Shown here in pieces: positions 42,745 to 51,707 of a stretch of 64,000 bases of DNA. This DNA is from Eubacterium sp. 1001713B170207_170306_E7 (lineage in GTDB: Bacteria > Bacillota > Clostridia > Eubacteriales > Eubacteriaceae): the NCBI RefSeq assembly GCF_015547515.1, contig NZ_JADMVE010000009.1:930-64929 (forward strand), in the 5' to 3' direction. The notes under the pieces are model-generated. The model did not search any database. It was not told the DNA's origin and was given only the letters and a program-made list of their open reading frames with translations. Within the stretch, counting starts at the first letter, position 1. Each line of letters starts with the position of its first letter. The position numbers and the translations under genes are program-made.

Positions 42745-43332
42745 ATGGAAAGAATAATCACATTAACAAGAAAAACCTTTGAAACCGACATTGAGCTGAC
42801 CTTAAACCTCGATGGTACCGGGCAGTGTGACGTCTCCACAGGCGTTGGCTTCTTTGACCATATGCTGACCCTGTTTACCAAGCACGGCCGCTTCGACTTA
42901 ACCCTGAAGGCAGCCGGCGACGCAGTAGATAACCACCATGTGCTGGAGGATATCGGCATTCTGCTTGGCAAAGCCTTTGCCGAGGCCCTTGGAGACAAAG
43001 CCGGCATCACCCGCTACGCCTTCCAGTTCACCCCAATGGATGAGGCTCTGTGCCGTATCTGTATTGACATCAGCGGCCGGCCTTATCTGGTTTACGACGT
43101 GCCGCTCACCAGAGAGTACATCGGTGAATTTGAAACCGAGATGCTGGAAGAATTTTTCATCGCCTTTACAAACAACAGCAAAATGACCATCCACGTGGCC
43201 TCTCTTTATGGCCGCAACAACCACCATATTGTGGAAGGGATTTTCAAATGCTTTGGCCGAACCCTGAAACAGGCAGTAACCATCGACCCCAATGTTAAGG
43301 GTGTGCCGAGCACAAAAGGAGTTTTGGAATGA
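42745..43332 (+). CDS. hisB: Imidazoleglycerol-phosphate dehydratase
   Basis: The 195-residue monofunctional HisB has the two duplicated metal-binding motifs, DNHHVLEDIG and NNHHIVEGIFK, and GVGFFDHML. It lacks an N-terminal histidinol-phosphatase domain. The gene overlaps hisH by 4 nt. Confidence 0.96.
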   Translation: MERIITLTRKTFETDIELTLNLDGTGQCDVSTGVGFFDHMLTLFTKHGRFDLTLKAAGDAVDNHHVLEDIGILLGKAFAEALGDKAGITRYAFQFTPMDEALCRICIDISGRPYLVYDVPLTREYIGEFETEMLEEFFIAFTNNSKMTIHVASLYGRNNHHIVEGIFKCFGRTLKQAVTIDPNVKGVPSTKGVLE

Positions 43333-43937
43333 TCGCAATCATTGATTATGACGTGGGCAATTTAAAAAATGTCTACACCGCATTAAAGGATGTGGAGCTG
43401 GAGGGCGTAATCACCCGTGACCCAAAGGTCCTGGACAACGCCGAGGCCATTATCCTTCCAGGGGTTGGTGCTTTCAGCGATGCCATGGATCACCTCAGGC
43501 AGTTTGACCTCATCGACTGTCTGGACAAAAATGTGCGGTCCGGCAAGACCCTCATGGGGATCTGCCTGGGCATGCAGATTCTGTTTGACAAAAGCTACGA
43601 GGACGGTGAATGGACAGGCCTTGGCTACATTCCTGGAGAGATCGTCAAATTTGACGCGCCGGAGCTCAAAATCCCGCACATGGGCTGGAACAATCTCATT
43701 ATCCACCGCGACGATCCGCTGGTCCGGGGCATCGGCGGCGAGGATTACGTCTACTTTGTCCATTCTTACTACGCACAGCCCAAAAACTTTGACGACGTGG
43801 TCGCCTATGCCAGCTATTCTGTTAAGGTGCCTGGCATTGTACGAAAAGAGAACGTCATCGGCATGCAGTTTCACCCTGAAAAGAGCTCAAAGGTCGGAAC
43901 GCAACTACTCATGAATTTTAAGGAGAATCTCAAATGA
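43329..43937 (+). CDS. hisH: Imidazole glycerol phosphate synthase, glutaminase subunit
   Basis: The 202-residue class I glutamine amidotransferase has the nucleophile in MGICLGMQILF and the His-Glu of GMQFHPEKSS. It supplies ammonia to HisF through the HisHF complex. It overlaps hisB and hisA by 4 nt each. Confidence 0.96.
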   Translation: MIAIIDYDVGNLKNVYTALKDVELEGVITRDPKVLDNAEAIILPGVGAFSDAMDHLRQFDLIDCLDKNVRSGKTLMGICLGMQILFDKSYEDGEWTGLGYIPGEIVKFDAPELKIPHMGWNNLIIHRDDPLVRGIGGEDYVYFVHSYYAQPKNFDDVVAYASYSVKVPGIVRKENVIGMQFHPEKSSKVGTQLLMNFKENLK

Positions 43938-44647
43938 TCATCTTCCCCGCCATTGATATTAAAAACGGAAAATGCGTCCGCCTGAAACAGGGCGTTAAGG
44001 ACGACGAAACCATTTATTTCGACAATCCTGTGGAGGTCGCCAGGCGCTGGGAGGCCGAAGGCGCAGAATACCTGCACCTGGTAGACCTTGACGGTGCTTT
44101 TGACGGCAAGCCCCAGAATCTGGAGGTCGTCAAGGATATCGTCAAAGCCCTTAACATCCCGGTTGAACTCGGCGGCGGTATCCGCGACGAAGAAATCGCG
44201 AAAATGTACATGGACATTGGCGTCAGCCGCATTATCATCGGGACACAGGCCGTCAAGGATCTTGGCTTTATCGAAAAGCTTCTGGCCCTGTACGACGAAA
44301 AGGTCTGTGTTTCCATCGACGCCAAGGACGGTATTGTCTGCACTGAGGGCTGGGTGGAAAGCAGCAACATCGAAGCCCTGGAGCTGGCCGCAAAGCTGGA
44401 ACGCCTTGGCCTGTCCACTCTCGTGTACACCGATATTTCCAAGGACGGTATGATGAGCGGCCCCAACTTCGACATGCTGAATGTCCTCAATCTACATCTG
44501 AACATGGACATCATCGCCTCCGGCGGCATCGCGACTGCCGAGCATCTCAAAAAACTGGAGGAAATGAACCTTTACGGCGCTATTACCGGCAAAGCCCTGT
44601 ATGAGGGCACCATCGACCTGGCCGCCTATCTAAAAGGAGAATGCTGA
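43934..44647 (+). CDS. hisA: Phosphoribosylformimino-AICAR-phosphate isomerase
   Basis: The 237-residue TIM barrel shows HisA catalytic aspartates in [17 protein letters not shown] and [14 protein letters not shown], with phosphate loops LGGGIRD and IASGGIA. It performs the Amadori isomerisation before HisHF. Spacing to hisF is one base. Confidence 0.95.
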   Translation: MIIFPAIDIKNGKCVRLKQGVKDDETIYFDNPVEVARRWEAEGAEYLHLVDLDGAFDGKPQNLEVVKDIVKALNIPVELGGGIRDEEIAKMYMDIGVSRIIIGTQAVKDLGFIEKLLALYDEKVCVSIDAKDGIVCTEGWVESSNIEALELAAKLERLGLSTLVYTDISKDGMMSGPNFDMLNVLNLHLNMDIIASGGIATAEHLKKLEEMNLYGAITGKALYEGTIDLAAYLKGEC

Positions 44648-44648
44648 A

Positions 44649-45404
44649 ATGCTGACTAAACGTATTATCCCCTGCCTGGACGTGGATCACGGACGGGTGG
44701 TCAAGGGGAAAAAATTCAAGGATATACAGGACGTGGCCGATCCCGTAGAGCTGGGCCGCTATTACTCCGAACAGGGAGCGGACGAGCTGGTATTCTACGA
44801 TATTACCGCTTCCTACGAGGAGCGGGATATTTTTATCCATACTGTGGAGAAGGTGGCCGAAGCGGTCCGCATTCCCTTTACCATCGGCGGGGGCATCAGC
44901 CGGGTAGAAGACTTCCGCAAGGTGCTCATGGCCGGAGCAGATAAGGTCTCTGTCAATTCCAGCGCCGTTAAAAATCCGCAGCTGATCCGCGACGCGGCGC
45001 TTAAATTCGGCAACCAGTGCGTAGTGCTCTCCATCGACGCAAAACGCAACGAAAAGGGCTCCTGGGATGTTTATGTGAAGGGCGGCCGTGAAAACACCGG
45101 TATTGACGCCATCGAATGGGCAAAACGCGGCCAGGAGCTGGGCGCGGGCGAAATCTGCATTAACTCCATTGACACCGACGGCGTAAAGCACGGGTATGAC
45201 CTTGAGCTCAACCGCAGACTGTCTGAAATTCTGACCATTCCCGTCATCGCCTCCGGCGGCGCAGGTGAAAAGGCCCATTTTTCAGAAGTCTTGAAGGCTG
45301 GTGCCGACGCTGCCTTAGCCGCTTCTGTTTTCCATTATAAAGAGATACCCATCCCTGAGCTCAAGGCCTACCTGGCCGGCGAAGGCATTGCGGTAAGAAA
45401 ATAA
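44649..45404 (+). CDS. hisF: Imidazole glycerol phosphate synthase, cyclase subunit
   Basis: The 251-residue TIM barrel carries the catalytic Asp in [14 protein letters not shown] and the second Asp in [14 protein letters not shown], plus FTIGGGI and IASGGAG phosphate loops. It makes imidazole glycerol phosphate and AICAR using ammonia from HisH. Confidence 0.96.
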   Translation: MLTKRIIPCLDVDHGRVVKGKKFKDIQDVADPVELGRYYSEQGADELVFYDITASYEERDIFIHTVEKVAEAVRIPFTIGGGISRVEDFRKVLMAGADKVSVNSSAVKNPQLIRDAALKFGNQCVVLSIDAKRNEKGSWDVYVKGGRENTGIDAIEWAKRGQELGAGEICINSIDTDGVKHGYDLELNRRLSEILTIPVIASGGAGEKAHFSEVLKAGADAALAASVFHYKEIPIPELKAYLAGEGIAVRK

Positions 45405-45420
45405 AATCGAGGAGAAAAAA

Positions 45421-46044
45421 ATGAATACTGATATCGAACTGAAATTTAACCACCATGGCCTGATCCCGGCAGTCCTTCAGGACTATTACACCCGTCAGGT
45501 ACTCATGGTGGCTTATATGAACAAGGAAGCCCTGGACAAAACTCTGGAAACCGGAAAAGCCACCTTCTGGAGCCGCAGCCGCAAGGAACTGTGGACAAAA
45601 GGCGAAACCTCCGGCAATTATCAGGAGGTCGTTGCCATCGACTATGACTGTGATGCCGACACACTGCTCGTACAGGTACTTCCAAAGGGTCCTGCCTGCC
45701 ACACAGGCGAGACTTCCTGCTTCTACCGTAACTTATACACCAACGAAGAAAAAGTCACAGGAAACATGGATATTATCCATAAACTGGCCGACCAGGTGCA
45801 GGACCGCCGGGAAAACCCGGTGGAAGGCTCCTACACCAACTACCTCTTCCGGGAAGGCGTTGACAAAATCTGTAAAAAGATCGGTGAAGAATCTGCTGAG
45901 ACCATCATCGCCGCCAAAAACAATTCAAAGGAAGAGCTCACCTATGAAGCCTCAGACTTGCTTTACCACCTGACGGTTTTATTAAACAATCAGGGCGTAA
46001 CCTTTGACGATTTATTTGTAGAATTGACGAAACGTCATAAATAA
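45421..46044 (+). CDS. hisIE: Bifunctional phosphoribosyl-AMP cyclohydrolase / phosphoribosyl-ATP pyrophosphatase
   Basis: Residues 1-110 form the HisI domain ([34 protein letters not shown] with metal-binding Cys/His/Asp). Residues 115-207 form HisE ([25 protein letters not shown]). The fusion catalyses steps two and three. It is the last his gene and is followed by a strong terminator. No histidinol-phosphatase gene occurs in the operon, so that activity must be encoded elsewhere. Confidence 0.96.
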   Translation: MNTDIELKFNHHGLIPAVLQDYYTRQVLMVAYMNKEALDKTLETGKATFWSRSRKELWTKGETSGNYQEVVAIDYDCDADTLLVQVLPKGPACHTGETSCFYRNLYTNEEKVTGNMDIIHKLADQVQDRRENPVEGSYTNYLFREGVDKICKKIGEESAETIIAAKNNSKEELTYEASDLLYHLTVLLNNQGVTFDDLFVELTKRHK

Positions 46045-46052
46045 ATCCTGCT

Positions 46053-46088
46053 AAAAAGAACCTGAATTTTTAGTTTCAGGTTCTTTTT
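46053..46088. terminator. Terminator of the his operon (bidirectional)
   Basis: AAAAAGAACCTGAA and TTCAGGTTCTTTTT form a long stem with U-runs on both strands; it also serves the converging MATE gene. Confidence 0.92.
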
Positions 46089-46112
46089 AATTTTTTGCTT
46101 GGGCCAGGTGGC

Positions 46113-47426
46113 TCAAAGGCTTTTGTTATAACGCCGCATCAAAACTGCGACCATAACCGCGATGATCATCTCTGTAATGGGCATCGCAAGCCACAGCGCT
46201 TCCGCGCCAAACAGAGCCGGCAGTGTGTAAATCAGCAGCCCGCTCACCACCATTCCGCGCAGGACCGACACAGCAAAGGACGCCTTCGGCTTCATGATGG
46301 CCTGGAAATAATAGGTCGAATAAATATTATAGGTCAGCAGCAGGAAGGAAATAAAATACTTCCGCATGATATCCGGCGCAATGGCCAGCACCTCCGGCGT
46401 CGGGCTCATAAAAAGACGGATGAGCGGCTCTGGCAGGGCCATGGTCAGGGTTGTCCAGAGAATACTCAACACTGTGACCGTGGCCAGGCTCAGCCGCAGC
46501 GTCTTCCGGATACGTTCGCCCTGCCCTGCGCCGTAGTTCATGGAGACAATGGGCTGGGCTGCCTGTCCCACGCCGTAGGCACAGGCCTGCACCAGGGTGT
46601 TGACATTGATAATAACCCCATAAACCGCCAGCGCCGGGCTGCCGCTGTATTTCATAATCTGGTTGTTGAACATCATGGACAAAATCCCCATGGCAATGTC
46701 AATGAAAAAGGTGGAAAACCCTGTGACCACAATCTGCTGCGTCATTTGACTGAAGCCTTCGGGCCGCTCAAACCTGAGCCGGCAGTTCTTACTGAAAAAG
46801 TGACTGCACAAAATAAAAATTGACAGCACCTGTCCCAGAGCCGTCGCCAGTCCCGCACCGCTGATGCCCATATCACAAACAAACACAAAAACATAATCGC
46901 CGATAATGTTAAAAATGCCTCCGGCCATAACAGCCATCGTGGCGGTTGCCGGCGCATTATCGTTTCGTATGAAGGCAGCAAAAAACTGTCCGAGCACAAA
47001 CAGCGGCGCCACAAATTTTATCCAGAAAAGATACTGCCCCGCCAGTCCCAGAAGCAGATCATCCGCGCCGAACAGGCGCAGCAGTGCATCCTGAAAGAAA
47101 ATGATGCCCAGCCAGGAAAGAATGGCGGCGGCGGTGACACCGATAAAAGCCATTGTATAAAAGCTGTTTCCCCGGCGCTCGTCTCCCGCCCCCTTGGCCG
47201 CGCTCATCAAAACAGAGCCGCCGATACCAAACAGCAGGCCCAGGCTGTAAATAATATTCCAGACAGGTGCAACCGTCGCCAGTGCAGCCACGCCGTTTGG
47301 CCCCTCATACTGCCCTACCATTACGCAGTCCACCAGCGAGTAGACCGATACAATCAGCGCGCTGCCAAAGGACGCGAACAGGTATTTAAAGTATATCTTT
47401 TTCAGATTCCCTTTTAGTAAATCCAT
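46113..47426 (-). CDS. MATE family efflux protein behind a guanidine-IV-like riboswitch
   Basis: The 437-residue protein has 12 hydrophobic segments in the MATE arrangement, starting FASFGSALIVSVYSLVDCVMVGQYEG. This is close to the MepA-type subgroup. AGAGGAGC precedes the ATG. Upstream lie a consensus promoter, a compact aptamer-like element and a terminator-shaped hairpin before the gene. The mepA-motif (guanidine-IV) class controls MATE genes of this kind in Clostridia, so guanidinium export is a reasonable inferred function. Without the riboswitch it would only be called a multidrug exporter. Confidence 0.88.
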   Translation of the reverse strand: MDLLKGNLKKIYFKYLFASFGSALIVSVYSLVDCVMVGQYEGPNGVAALATVAPVWNIIYSLGLLFGIGGSVLMSAAKGAGDERRGNSFYTMAFIGVTAAAILSWLGIIFFQDALLRLFGADDLLLGLAGQYLFWIKFVAPLFVLGQFFAAFIRNDNAPATATMAVMAGGIFNIIGDYVFVFVCDMGISGAGLATALGQVLSIFILCSHFFSKNCRLRFERPEGFSQMTQQIVVTGFSTFFIDIAMGILSMMFNNQIMKYSGSPALAVYGVIINVNTLVQACAYGVGQAAQPIVSMNYGAGQGERIRKTLRLSLATVTVLSILWTTLTMALPEPLIRLFMSPTPEVLAIAPDIMRKYFISFLLLTYNIYSTYYFQAIMKPKASFAVSVLRGMVVSGLLIYTLPALFGAEALWLAMPITEMIIAVMVAVLMRRYNKSL

Positions 47427-47469
47427 TATACTGCTCCTCTAATCTCTAATATTCCCGGAAACGAAAAAA

Positions 47470-47543
47470 AGCCGGATAAAATGGTATCAACCATCTTATC
47501 CAGCGTCTCAATCTCACAGATTGTACCCCCTCCGATGAACGCC
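47470..47543 (-). promoter_or_regulatory. Riboswitch-like leader (guanidine-IV/mepA-motif candidate) with terminator expression platform
   Basis: Reading left, GCGT/ACGC closes a stem around CGGAGGGGGTA and a CAATCT-GTG-AGATTG hairpin (47502-47543). This is followed directly by GCTGGATAAGATGGT-TGAT-ACCATTTTATCCGGC and seven U residues. The terminator's 5' strand overlaps the aptamer's closing stem, so the two are mutually exclusive. The element lies between promoter and start codon of a MATE gene, as in mepA-motif RNAs. Class assignment is from memory of the motif and its genetic context. Confidence 0.6.
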
Positions 47544-47546
47544 TTT

Positions 47547-47575
47547 ATTTTAGCAAAAGGCTTTTAGAATGTCAA
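47547..47575 (-). promoter_or_regulatory. Sigma-A promoter of the riboswitch-MATE transcript
   Basis: TTGACA (-35, 47570-47575), a 17-bp spacer and TAAAAT (-10, 47547-47552), reading left, located after the MerR stop codon. Confidence 0.85.
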
Positions 47576-47590
47576 TATAAAATAAGCAGC

Positions 47591-48388
47591 TTACTCAAAA
47601 GGGATGATGATCTCCGTCACGTATTTGTTTTCATTTCCCTTAAAAATAGCGCCCGGCCCTTTTATGTATATTTCCCGGGATGGCGTCAACAGCTTTAAAT
47701 CCTGCGCCTTGGAATAATCCAGCAGCGCCTTGTAGGCGTGATTAAACTGGCTGTAGCTTCCCTGGTGTATGGTTGAAACAGCCCGCTCTAGCGCCGGAAG
47801 GGTTTTACACTCAATCCCCGCAGCTTCGACATAGCGTTTAACCGGCACGCAGATTTCTATATCCGCTTTTTCCTGATAAGCCTCGTTGTAATACAGGTTA
47901 AAGGGAATACCATCAGCGCTGCCCTTTGCCGCCTTGTAAATTCTGGCAATATATTTTCCGACCTCGCTGTAAAGCCCTTGATAACGGATGGATGCGACCA
48001 TTACAGGCTCCAGACGTTTTATTTTAATTTTGTGCTGCATATGGCTTTCCTCCTGACCGGCCGGCTCGATATAGAGGGATATTTTTTTCAGCAGCGCTTT
48101 TTCCTTTTCAATTTTATTCTCGATCATGGCCTTTTTTTCTTCCAGAAAATAGGCCAGATCGGTATCCTCATCAAAATTTTCCATAACGTCCCGAAGCTCC
48201 GAGATAGAAAAGTCAAAGGAACGGAGCAGCGCAACCAGCTGTGCCCGTTTGAAATCCTCCTCGCTGTAATAACGGTATCCATTCTGGCTGTCCCGATTGG
48301 ACGGCACCAGGATTCCCTGCTCGTCATAATAGCGCAGCGCCTTAACCGTTAAATTGGTTATTTTAGAAAATTCACTGATTCTGTACAT
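47591..48388 (-). CDS. MerR family regulator with GyrI-like effector-binding domain
   Basis: The ATG at 48388 (MYRISEFSKITNL) follows AGGTGA; 265 residues. Residues 1-75 are the MerR winged helix with ALRYYDEQGILVP and YRYYSEEDFKRAQ. A coiled-coil dimer helix spans about 80-115, and residues 125-265 form a GyrI/BmrR-type multidrug-binding domain. Such proteins activate efflux genes on binding hydrophobic cations. It sits between azlD and the MATE gene, all read leftward, but the MATE gene has its own promoter, so its target is uncertain. Confidence 0.9.
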   Translation of the reverse strand: MYRISEFSKITNLTVKALRYYDEQGILVPSNRDSQNGYRYYSEEDFKRAQLVALLRSFDFSISELRDVMENFDEDTDLAYFLEEKKAMIENKIEKEKALLKKISLYIEPAGQEESHMQHKIKIKRLEPVMVASIRYQGLYSEVGKYIARIYKAAKGSADGIPFNLYYNEAYQEKADIEICVPVKRYVEAAGIECKTLPALERAVSTIHQGSYSQFNHAYKALLDYSKAQDLKLLTPSREIYIKGPGAIFKGNENKYVTEIIIPFE

Positions 48389-48445
48389 AATTCTCACCTC
48401 ATATTTATCCTGCGGCCTTCCCCGCAAAGGAAAGTCAATTCCTTT

Positions 48446-48763
48446 TTACAGATATCCCAGCACTGCCTCCACGACCAGCACCGCAACACAGGCAAACACA
48501 GCCACGGTGACCAGGCCTTTTTCCTTCATGGCCAGTAAAATGGCGGCGATCAGCCCCGCAGTGGCCGAGTACAGGCTTCCGGTAGAATAAAAAATCGCCG
48601 GAAAAGTCATGGTTCCAAGCACCGCGTAGGGCACATAATAAAGAAAGGATTTTACAAATTTACTTTCTATTTTCTTTTTAAACAGGGCCAGCGGCAGCAC
48701 ACGGATTAAATAGGTGACGCCCGCCATAACCAGAATATAGATTAACAACGTAGTGGTGGTCAT
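48446..48763 (-). CDS. azlD: AzlD, branched-chain amino acid exporter small subunit
   Basis: The 105-residue protein has four transmembrane helices and AzlD landmarks: MAGVTYLIRVLPLALF and VPYAVLGTMTFPAIFY. The ATG at 48763 overlaps the azlC stop (ATGA) and is preceded by AGGAGG. With AzlC it exports branched-chain amino acids or analogues. Confidence 0.92.
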   Translation of the reverse strand: MTTTTLLIYILVMAGVTYLIRVLPLALFKKKIESKFVKSFLYYVPYAVLGTMTFPAIFYSTGSLYSATAGLIAAILLAMKEKGLVTVAVFACVAVLVVEAVLGYL

Positions 48764-49491
48764 ATTTCTTCCTCCTCGCTGATGGGAAAGAGCCAGGCGC
48801 CAAAGGCCGACGCCGCAATGGTGCAGATGATGATGGTAAAGCCTGTTGATACCTGGTTCAGAACAGGGGCAAAAGTAAAAATGCAGCTCAATACCACCGC
48901 AAAGACCAATACCGTTCTGACCGATTTTTTCTTTCTGGCCGGCGGTATGATAATGGCGATAAACATCCCGTAAATGGCGATTCCCAGAGCAGAGCGTATG
49001 AATTCCGGCAGAATGGTGCTGGCCGCCGCGCCGATCAGAGTACCGCCGGACCAGCCGATATACGGCATCACCATCAGGCCAAACATATACCATTTCCCCA
49101 GCTTTCCAGGCTGTCCGCTGCTCACGGCAAAGATCTCATCGGTGTTGCCAAAGGCGATCAGACAGCGCTCCAGTGTGTTAACAGAGTCCTCCAGCTTCTG
49201 GGACAATGACAGGGACATAAGCGCATAGCGCAGATTGATGATCAGCTGGGTCAGTGCCATCTCCACAAAAGGCGCACCGAGCACAATCAAATCCAATCCG
49301 GCAAACTGCCCGGCAGAGGTCAGATTGGTCATGGATATGAGTACCGCAGACCAGGCAGGCAGGCCCTGGGTAACAGCCATCATCCCAAAGGTAAAAGCCA
49401 CCGACAAATAGCCCAGTCCAATGGGAATCCCATCCTGTAATCCCTTTACGAAGCTGTTGTTAATGATGATCGTCTCTTCTGTCTTTTCCAT
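48760..49491 (-). CDS. azlC: AzlC, branched-chain amino acid exporter large subunit
   Basis: The 243-residue membrane protein carries the AzlC/YgaZ signatures GIPIGLGYLSVAFTFGMMA and SMTNLTSAGQFAGL, with about six or seven helices. It forms an export pair with AzlD, whose start overlaps its stop. It begins 9 nt after the PPTase gene, so all three are cotranscribed. Confidence 0.92.
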   Translation of the reverse strand: MEKTEETIIINNSFVKGLQDGIPIGLGYLSVAFTFGMMAVTQGLPAWSAVLISMTNLTSAGQFAGLDLIVLGAPFVEMALTQLIINLRYALMSLSLSQKLEDSVNTLERCLIAFGNTDEIFAVSSGQPGKLGKWYMFGLMVMPYIGWSGGTLIGAAASTILPEFIRSALGIAIYGMFIAIIIPPARKKKSVRTVLVFAVVLSCIFTFAPVLNQVSTGFTIIICTIAASAFGAWLFPISEEEEI

Positions 49492-49500
49492 TCCTACTCC

Positions 49501-50082
49501 TCATAAAACTCCAAATTCAATTTTCTGTACCGCAGGCTCCTCGCCGCATACCCAAAGCTCATAATCCGGAGACAATTCCAGACGTCTTAAAAAAACACCG
49601 CCGGCTTGGCAGTTCGCATCGAGTATCAGATATTCCCCTGATTTTTCCTGTATTTCAAAAGCGCTCAGCGGCAGGGCAAAACCCAGCCCCCGGTATTTCA
49701 TATAGCTTTCCTTCTGCGCCCACAGCCTGTAAAAAGCTCTCGTCCGGGCATCATTCTCCAGGCTTTCCAGACTGCGAATCTCCTCAGGCGCCATAAAGCG
49801 CCGCGCAAGGGGCATCATCTGTTTAGTCTTGTCGATCCGCTGCACATCGACGCCCACTGGCTTTTCGGACACCGCGCACACCAGATAATCGCCTGAGTGG
49901 GAGCCGTTAAAATGCAGACCGGGATATTGCTTTAAAAAAGGCTTTCCATAACGGTTCTTTTCGATCTTTACTGGTGTTGGCAGTTTCTTTTTCTCAAAAA
50001 TTTTATTTAAGAGCACCTCGACATGCACTGTTTTTCCTGTAAGCGAAAAAAAATGCGTATCCAGCGTGTACACATCAATCAT
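49501..50082 (-). CDS. 4'-phosphopantetheinyl transferase (Sfp type)
   Basis: The ATG at 50082 has GGAGG 7 nt upstream, giving 193 residues. The Sfp motifs are visible: NGSHSGDYLVCAVS, GVDVQRI with the metal-binding Asp, and WAQKESYMKYRGLG with the catalytic Glu-Lys. It transfers the CoA phosphopantetheine arm to carrier proteins. No polyketide or nonribosomal synthetase is in the window, so its client is elsewhere. It is the promoter-proximal gene of PPTase-azlC-azlD. Confidence 0.92.
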   Translation of the reverse strand: MIDVYTLDTHFFSLTGKTVHVEVLLNKIFEKKKLPTPVKIEKNRYGKPFLKQYPGLHFNGSHSGDYLVCAVSEKPVGVDVQRIDKTKQMMPLARRFMAPEEIRSLESLENDARTRAFYRLWAQKESYMKYRGLGFALPLSAFEIQEKSGEYLILDANCQAGGVFLRRLELSPDYELWVCGEEPAVQKIEFGVL

Positions 50083-50113
50083 GGATTTTCCTCCAAAAGG
50101 TGATAACACTACT

Positions 50114-50142
50114 ATTATACGCATTTTTTGACTGTAACTCAA
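50114..50142 (-). promoter_or_regulatory. Sigma-A promoter of PPTase-azlCD
   Basis: TTGAGT (-35, 50137-50142), a 17-bp spacer and TATAAT (-10, 50114-50119), reading left. Confidence 0.8.
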
Positions 50143-50201
50143 TTCTATTTTCAGGGAATCCCCTAAATTAATCTTTATTCCAAGACGGTATCTGCTGTCT
50201 C

Positions 50202-50630
50202 CTACAATTTCTTCTTATACCCTGTATTATTTATCTGAAAGCCATTCGCTTCGTAAAAGCAGCAGGCGGCTTTCCGGTTCTTTTCCGTTACCAAAATGAT
50301 CTGGGTGCACTGCCGCTCTTTTGCCTGTTTTTCAAGCTCCTGCAGCAGCGCTTTTCCTACCCCGTTTTCACGGCTGCCTTTATCCACAATCATATTTTCC
50401 AGCACCATAAAAGGGCGGCAGTCTCCGTAAAGCTCCCCGCAGATTATGCCCATGACTGAGCCGATGAGCTGGTTGTTTTCTTCCGCACACAGGAAAATAT
50501 GGGTGTCTGCTTTTTCAAGACGCCTGAACTGGCGTTCCATCGCTTCAACATCTGAGGCCTCTCTCCAAAACTGGTAATAAAGCCGGGCAAGCTCCGGCAT
50601 ATCCGACAGCTGCATTTGTCTTATCTTCAT
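50202..50630 (-). CDS. GNAT family N-acetyltransferase
   Basis: The 142-residue protein has the GNAT fold: IRQMQLSDMPELARLY at the start, ENMIVDKGSRENGVGKALLQELE as the acetyl-CoA P-loop (R-x-x-G-x-G/A-like) and RKAACCFYEANGFQ at the end. The acceptor is unknown. It overlaps the upstream DUF3795 gene by 4 nt. Confidence 0.9.
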   Translation of the reverse strand: MKIRQMQLSDMPELARLYYQFWREASDVEAMERQFRRLEKADTHIFLCAEENNQLIGSVMGIICGELYGDCRPFMVLENMIVDKGSRENGVGKALLQELEKQAKERQCTQIILVTEKNRKAACCFYEANGFQINNTGYKKKL

Positions 50631-50926
50631 GACGGTTTCATCCTCCTGAGCTGATTCATCTGTTTTTTAAAGTCCGCTTCGTTTTCCGCCGGCGTCTTGG
50701 TAGGGTCCGGCGTGTTAAAATAGTGGGGGCAGGGCAGCGCTTCACAATTTCCACAATGAGGCAGCTTCTTTTCGAGAACACAGCATTTATAAATATCACA
50801 AATTATCCCGCCGGTATACTTTAGCCAGAAGGCTTTCCCCTCAATGGACGGACAACCTGCGCAGATTTCGGGGTAATACTCGCATTCTGTACAGACAACA
50901 CCACAGCAGCTGATAATTTTTTTCAT
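50627..50926 (-). CDS. DUF3795 cysteine-rich protein
   Basis: The 99-residue protein has twelve cysteines, starting CCGVVCTECEYYPEICAGCP and continuing CDIYKCC, HCGNCEALPCPHY. This matches the DUF3795 pattern of probable metal-binding proteins of unknown function. It is cotranscribed with the GNAT gene from a consensus promoter at 50975-51003. Confidence 0.85.
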   Translation of the reverse strand: MKKIISCCGVVCTECEYYPEICAGCPSIEGKAFWLKYTGGIICDIYKCCVLEKKLPHCGNCEALPCPHYFNTPDPTKTPAENEADFKKQMNQLRRMKPS

Positions 50927-50974
50927 GGTATTCCCTCCTTAAAGATTAATGAAACCAGCGACTTCTTTAAATTC

Positions 50975-51003
50975 AGCATAACGGAATTAAAGGCTTCTGT
51001 CAA
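50975..51003 (-). promoter_or_regulatory. Sigma-A promoter of DUF3795-GNAT
   Basis: TTGACA (-35, 50998-51003), a 17-bp spacer and TATGCT (-10, 50975-50980), reading left. Confidence 0.8.
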
Positions 51004-51020
51004 TCCCCCGGCACAATATA

Positions 51021-51053
51021 AAAAAACGAAGGACACTGACCGCCCTTCGTTTT
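51021..51053 (-). terminator. Terminator of the HTH-ABC operon
   Basis: AAAACGAAGGGCGGTCAGTGTCCTTCGTTTT on the minus strand, a CGAAGG/CCTTCG stem followed by U residues, 10 nt past the permease stop. Confidence 0.88.
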
Positions 51054-51062
51054 CTGTCTGTT

Positions 51063-51707
51063 TTATAAATCAACTTTTTCAAACCGCTTGATGGAAACAC
51101 GGCAGGCTGTCAGCATTCCCAACACGTAGATCACGATCCCGGCCGCCAGAATCGGGAGCTGTCTCAGCATTATTGACGGGTCGGTCGTGTCCAGATAAGC
51201 GCTGAACCTTGGAAAATGCACCAGTGCTTCCATCACAATGATGTACAGCCACAGGGGAATCTGTGCTATTACAAAAGCTTTGCCCACATTGTAGGCATTT
51301 TTATAAAACTGCGTCAGGAAAATCACGTTAAAGATGGTGAACATGACCAATACAAAGCCGTAAAATGCAGGATTCGCCTCAATGCCTACCGGGTTTGGCG
51401 GCAGCACATATGCCCGCAGAACAGCAAAGGGGATGGAGATGAACACCTCTCCAAGCTCTACCAGCACCACCAGCAGGCATCTTGCCCTGACCACATCGCC
51501 CTTTGAGATGGGCAGCGCCGCGGTATAAAAGGTGTCCTTGTTTTCACGCCCGTTCTGGAAGGTAAAAAAGAGCCCCAGACAGCCAAAGAAAAAAGGAACA
51601 TAGTAGGGATACCCGGGGATCATCAGCATGGCGCCGAAAAACATAAAGATAAATGTGGGCGGCAGACTGGTTAAAAACAGTTCCTTATAAAGTAATGCTT
51701 TCATCAT
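51063..51707 (-). CDS. ABC-2 type transporter permease
   Basis: The 214-residue protein has about six hydrophobic helices and begins MMKALLYKELFLTSLPPTF, typical of the small ABC-2 permeases paired with YtrB-like ATPases. It overlaps the ATPase gene by 23 nt. The exported substrate is unknown; peptide or envelope-stress export is common for this class. Confidence 0.87.
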   Translation of the reverse strand: MMKALLYKELFLTSLPPTFIFMFFGAMLMIPGYPYYVPFFFGCLGLFFTFQNGRENKDTFYTAALPISKGDVVRARCLLVVLVELGEVFISIPFAVLRAYVLPPNPVGIEANPAFYGFVLVMFTIFNVIFLTQFYKNAYNVGKAFVIAQIPLWLYIIVMEALVHFPRFSAYLDTTDPSIMLRQLPILAAGIVIYVLGMLTACRVSIKRFEKVDL

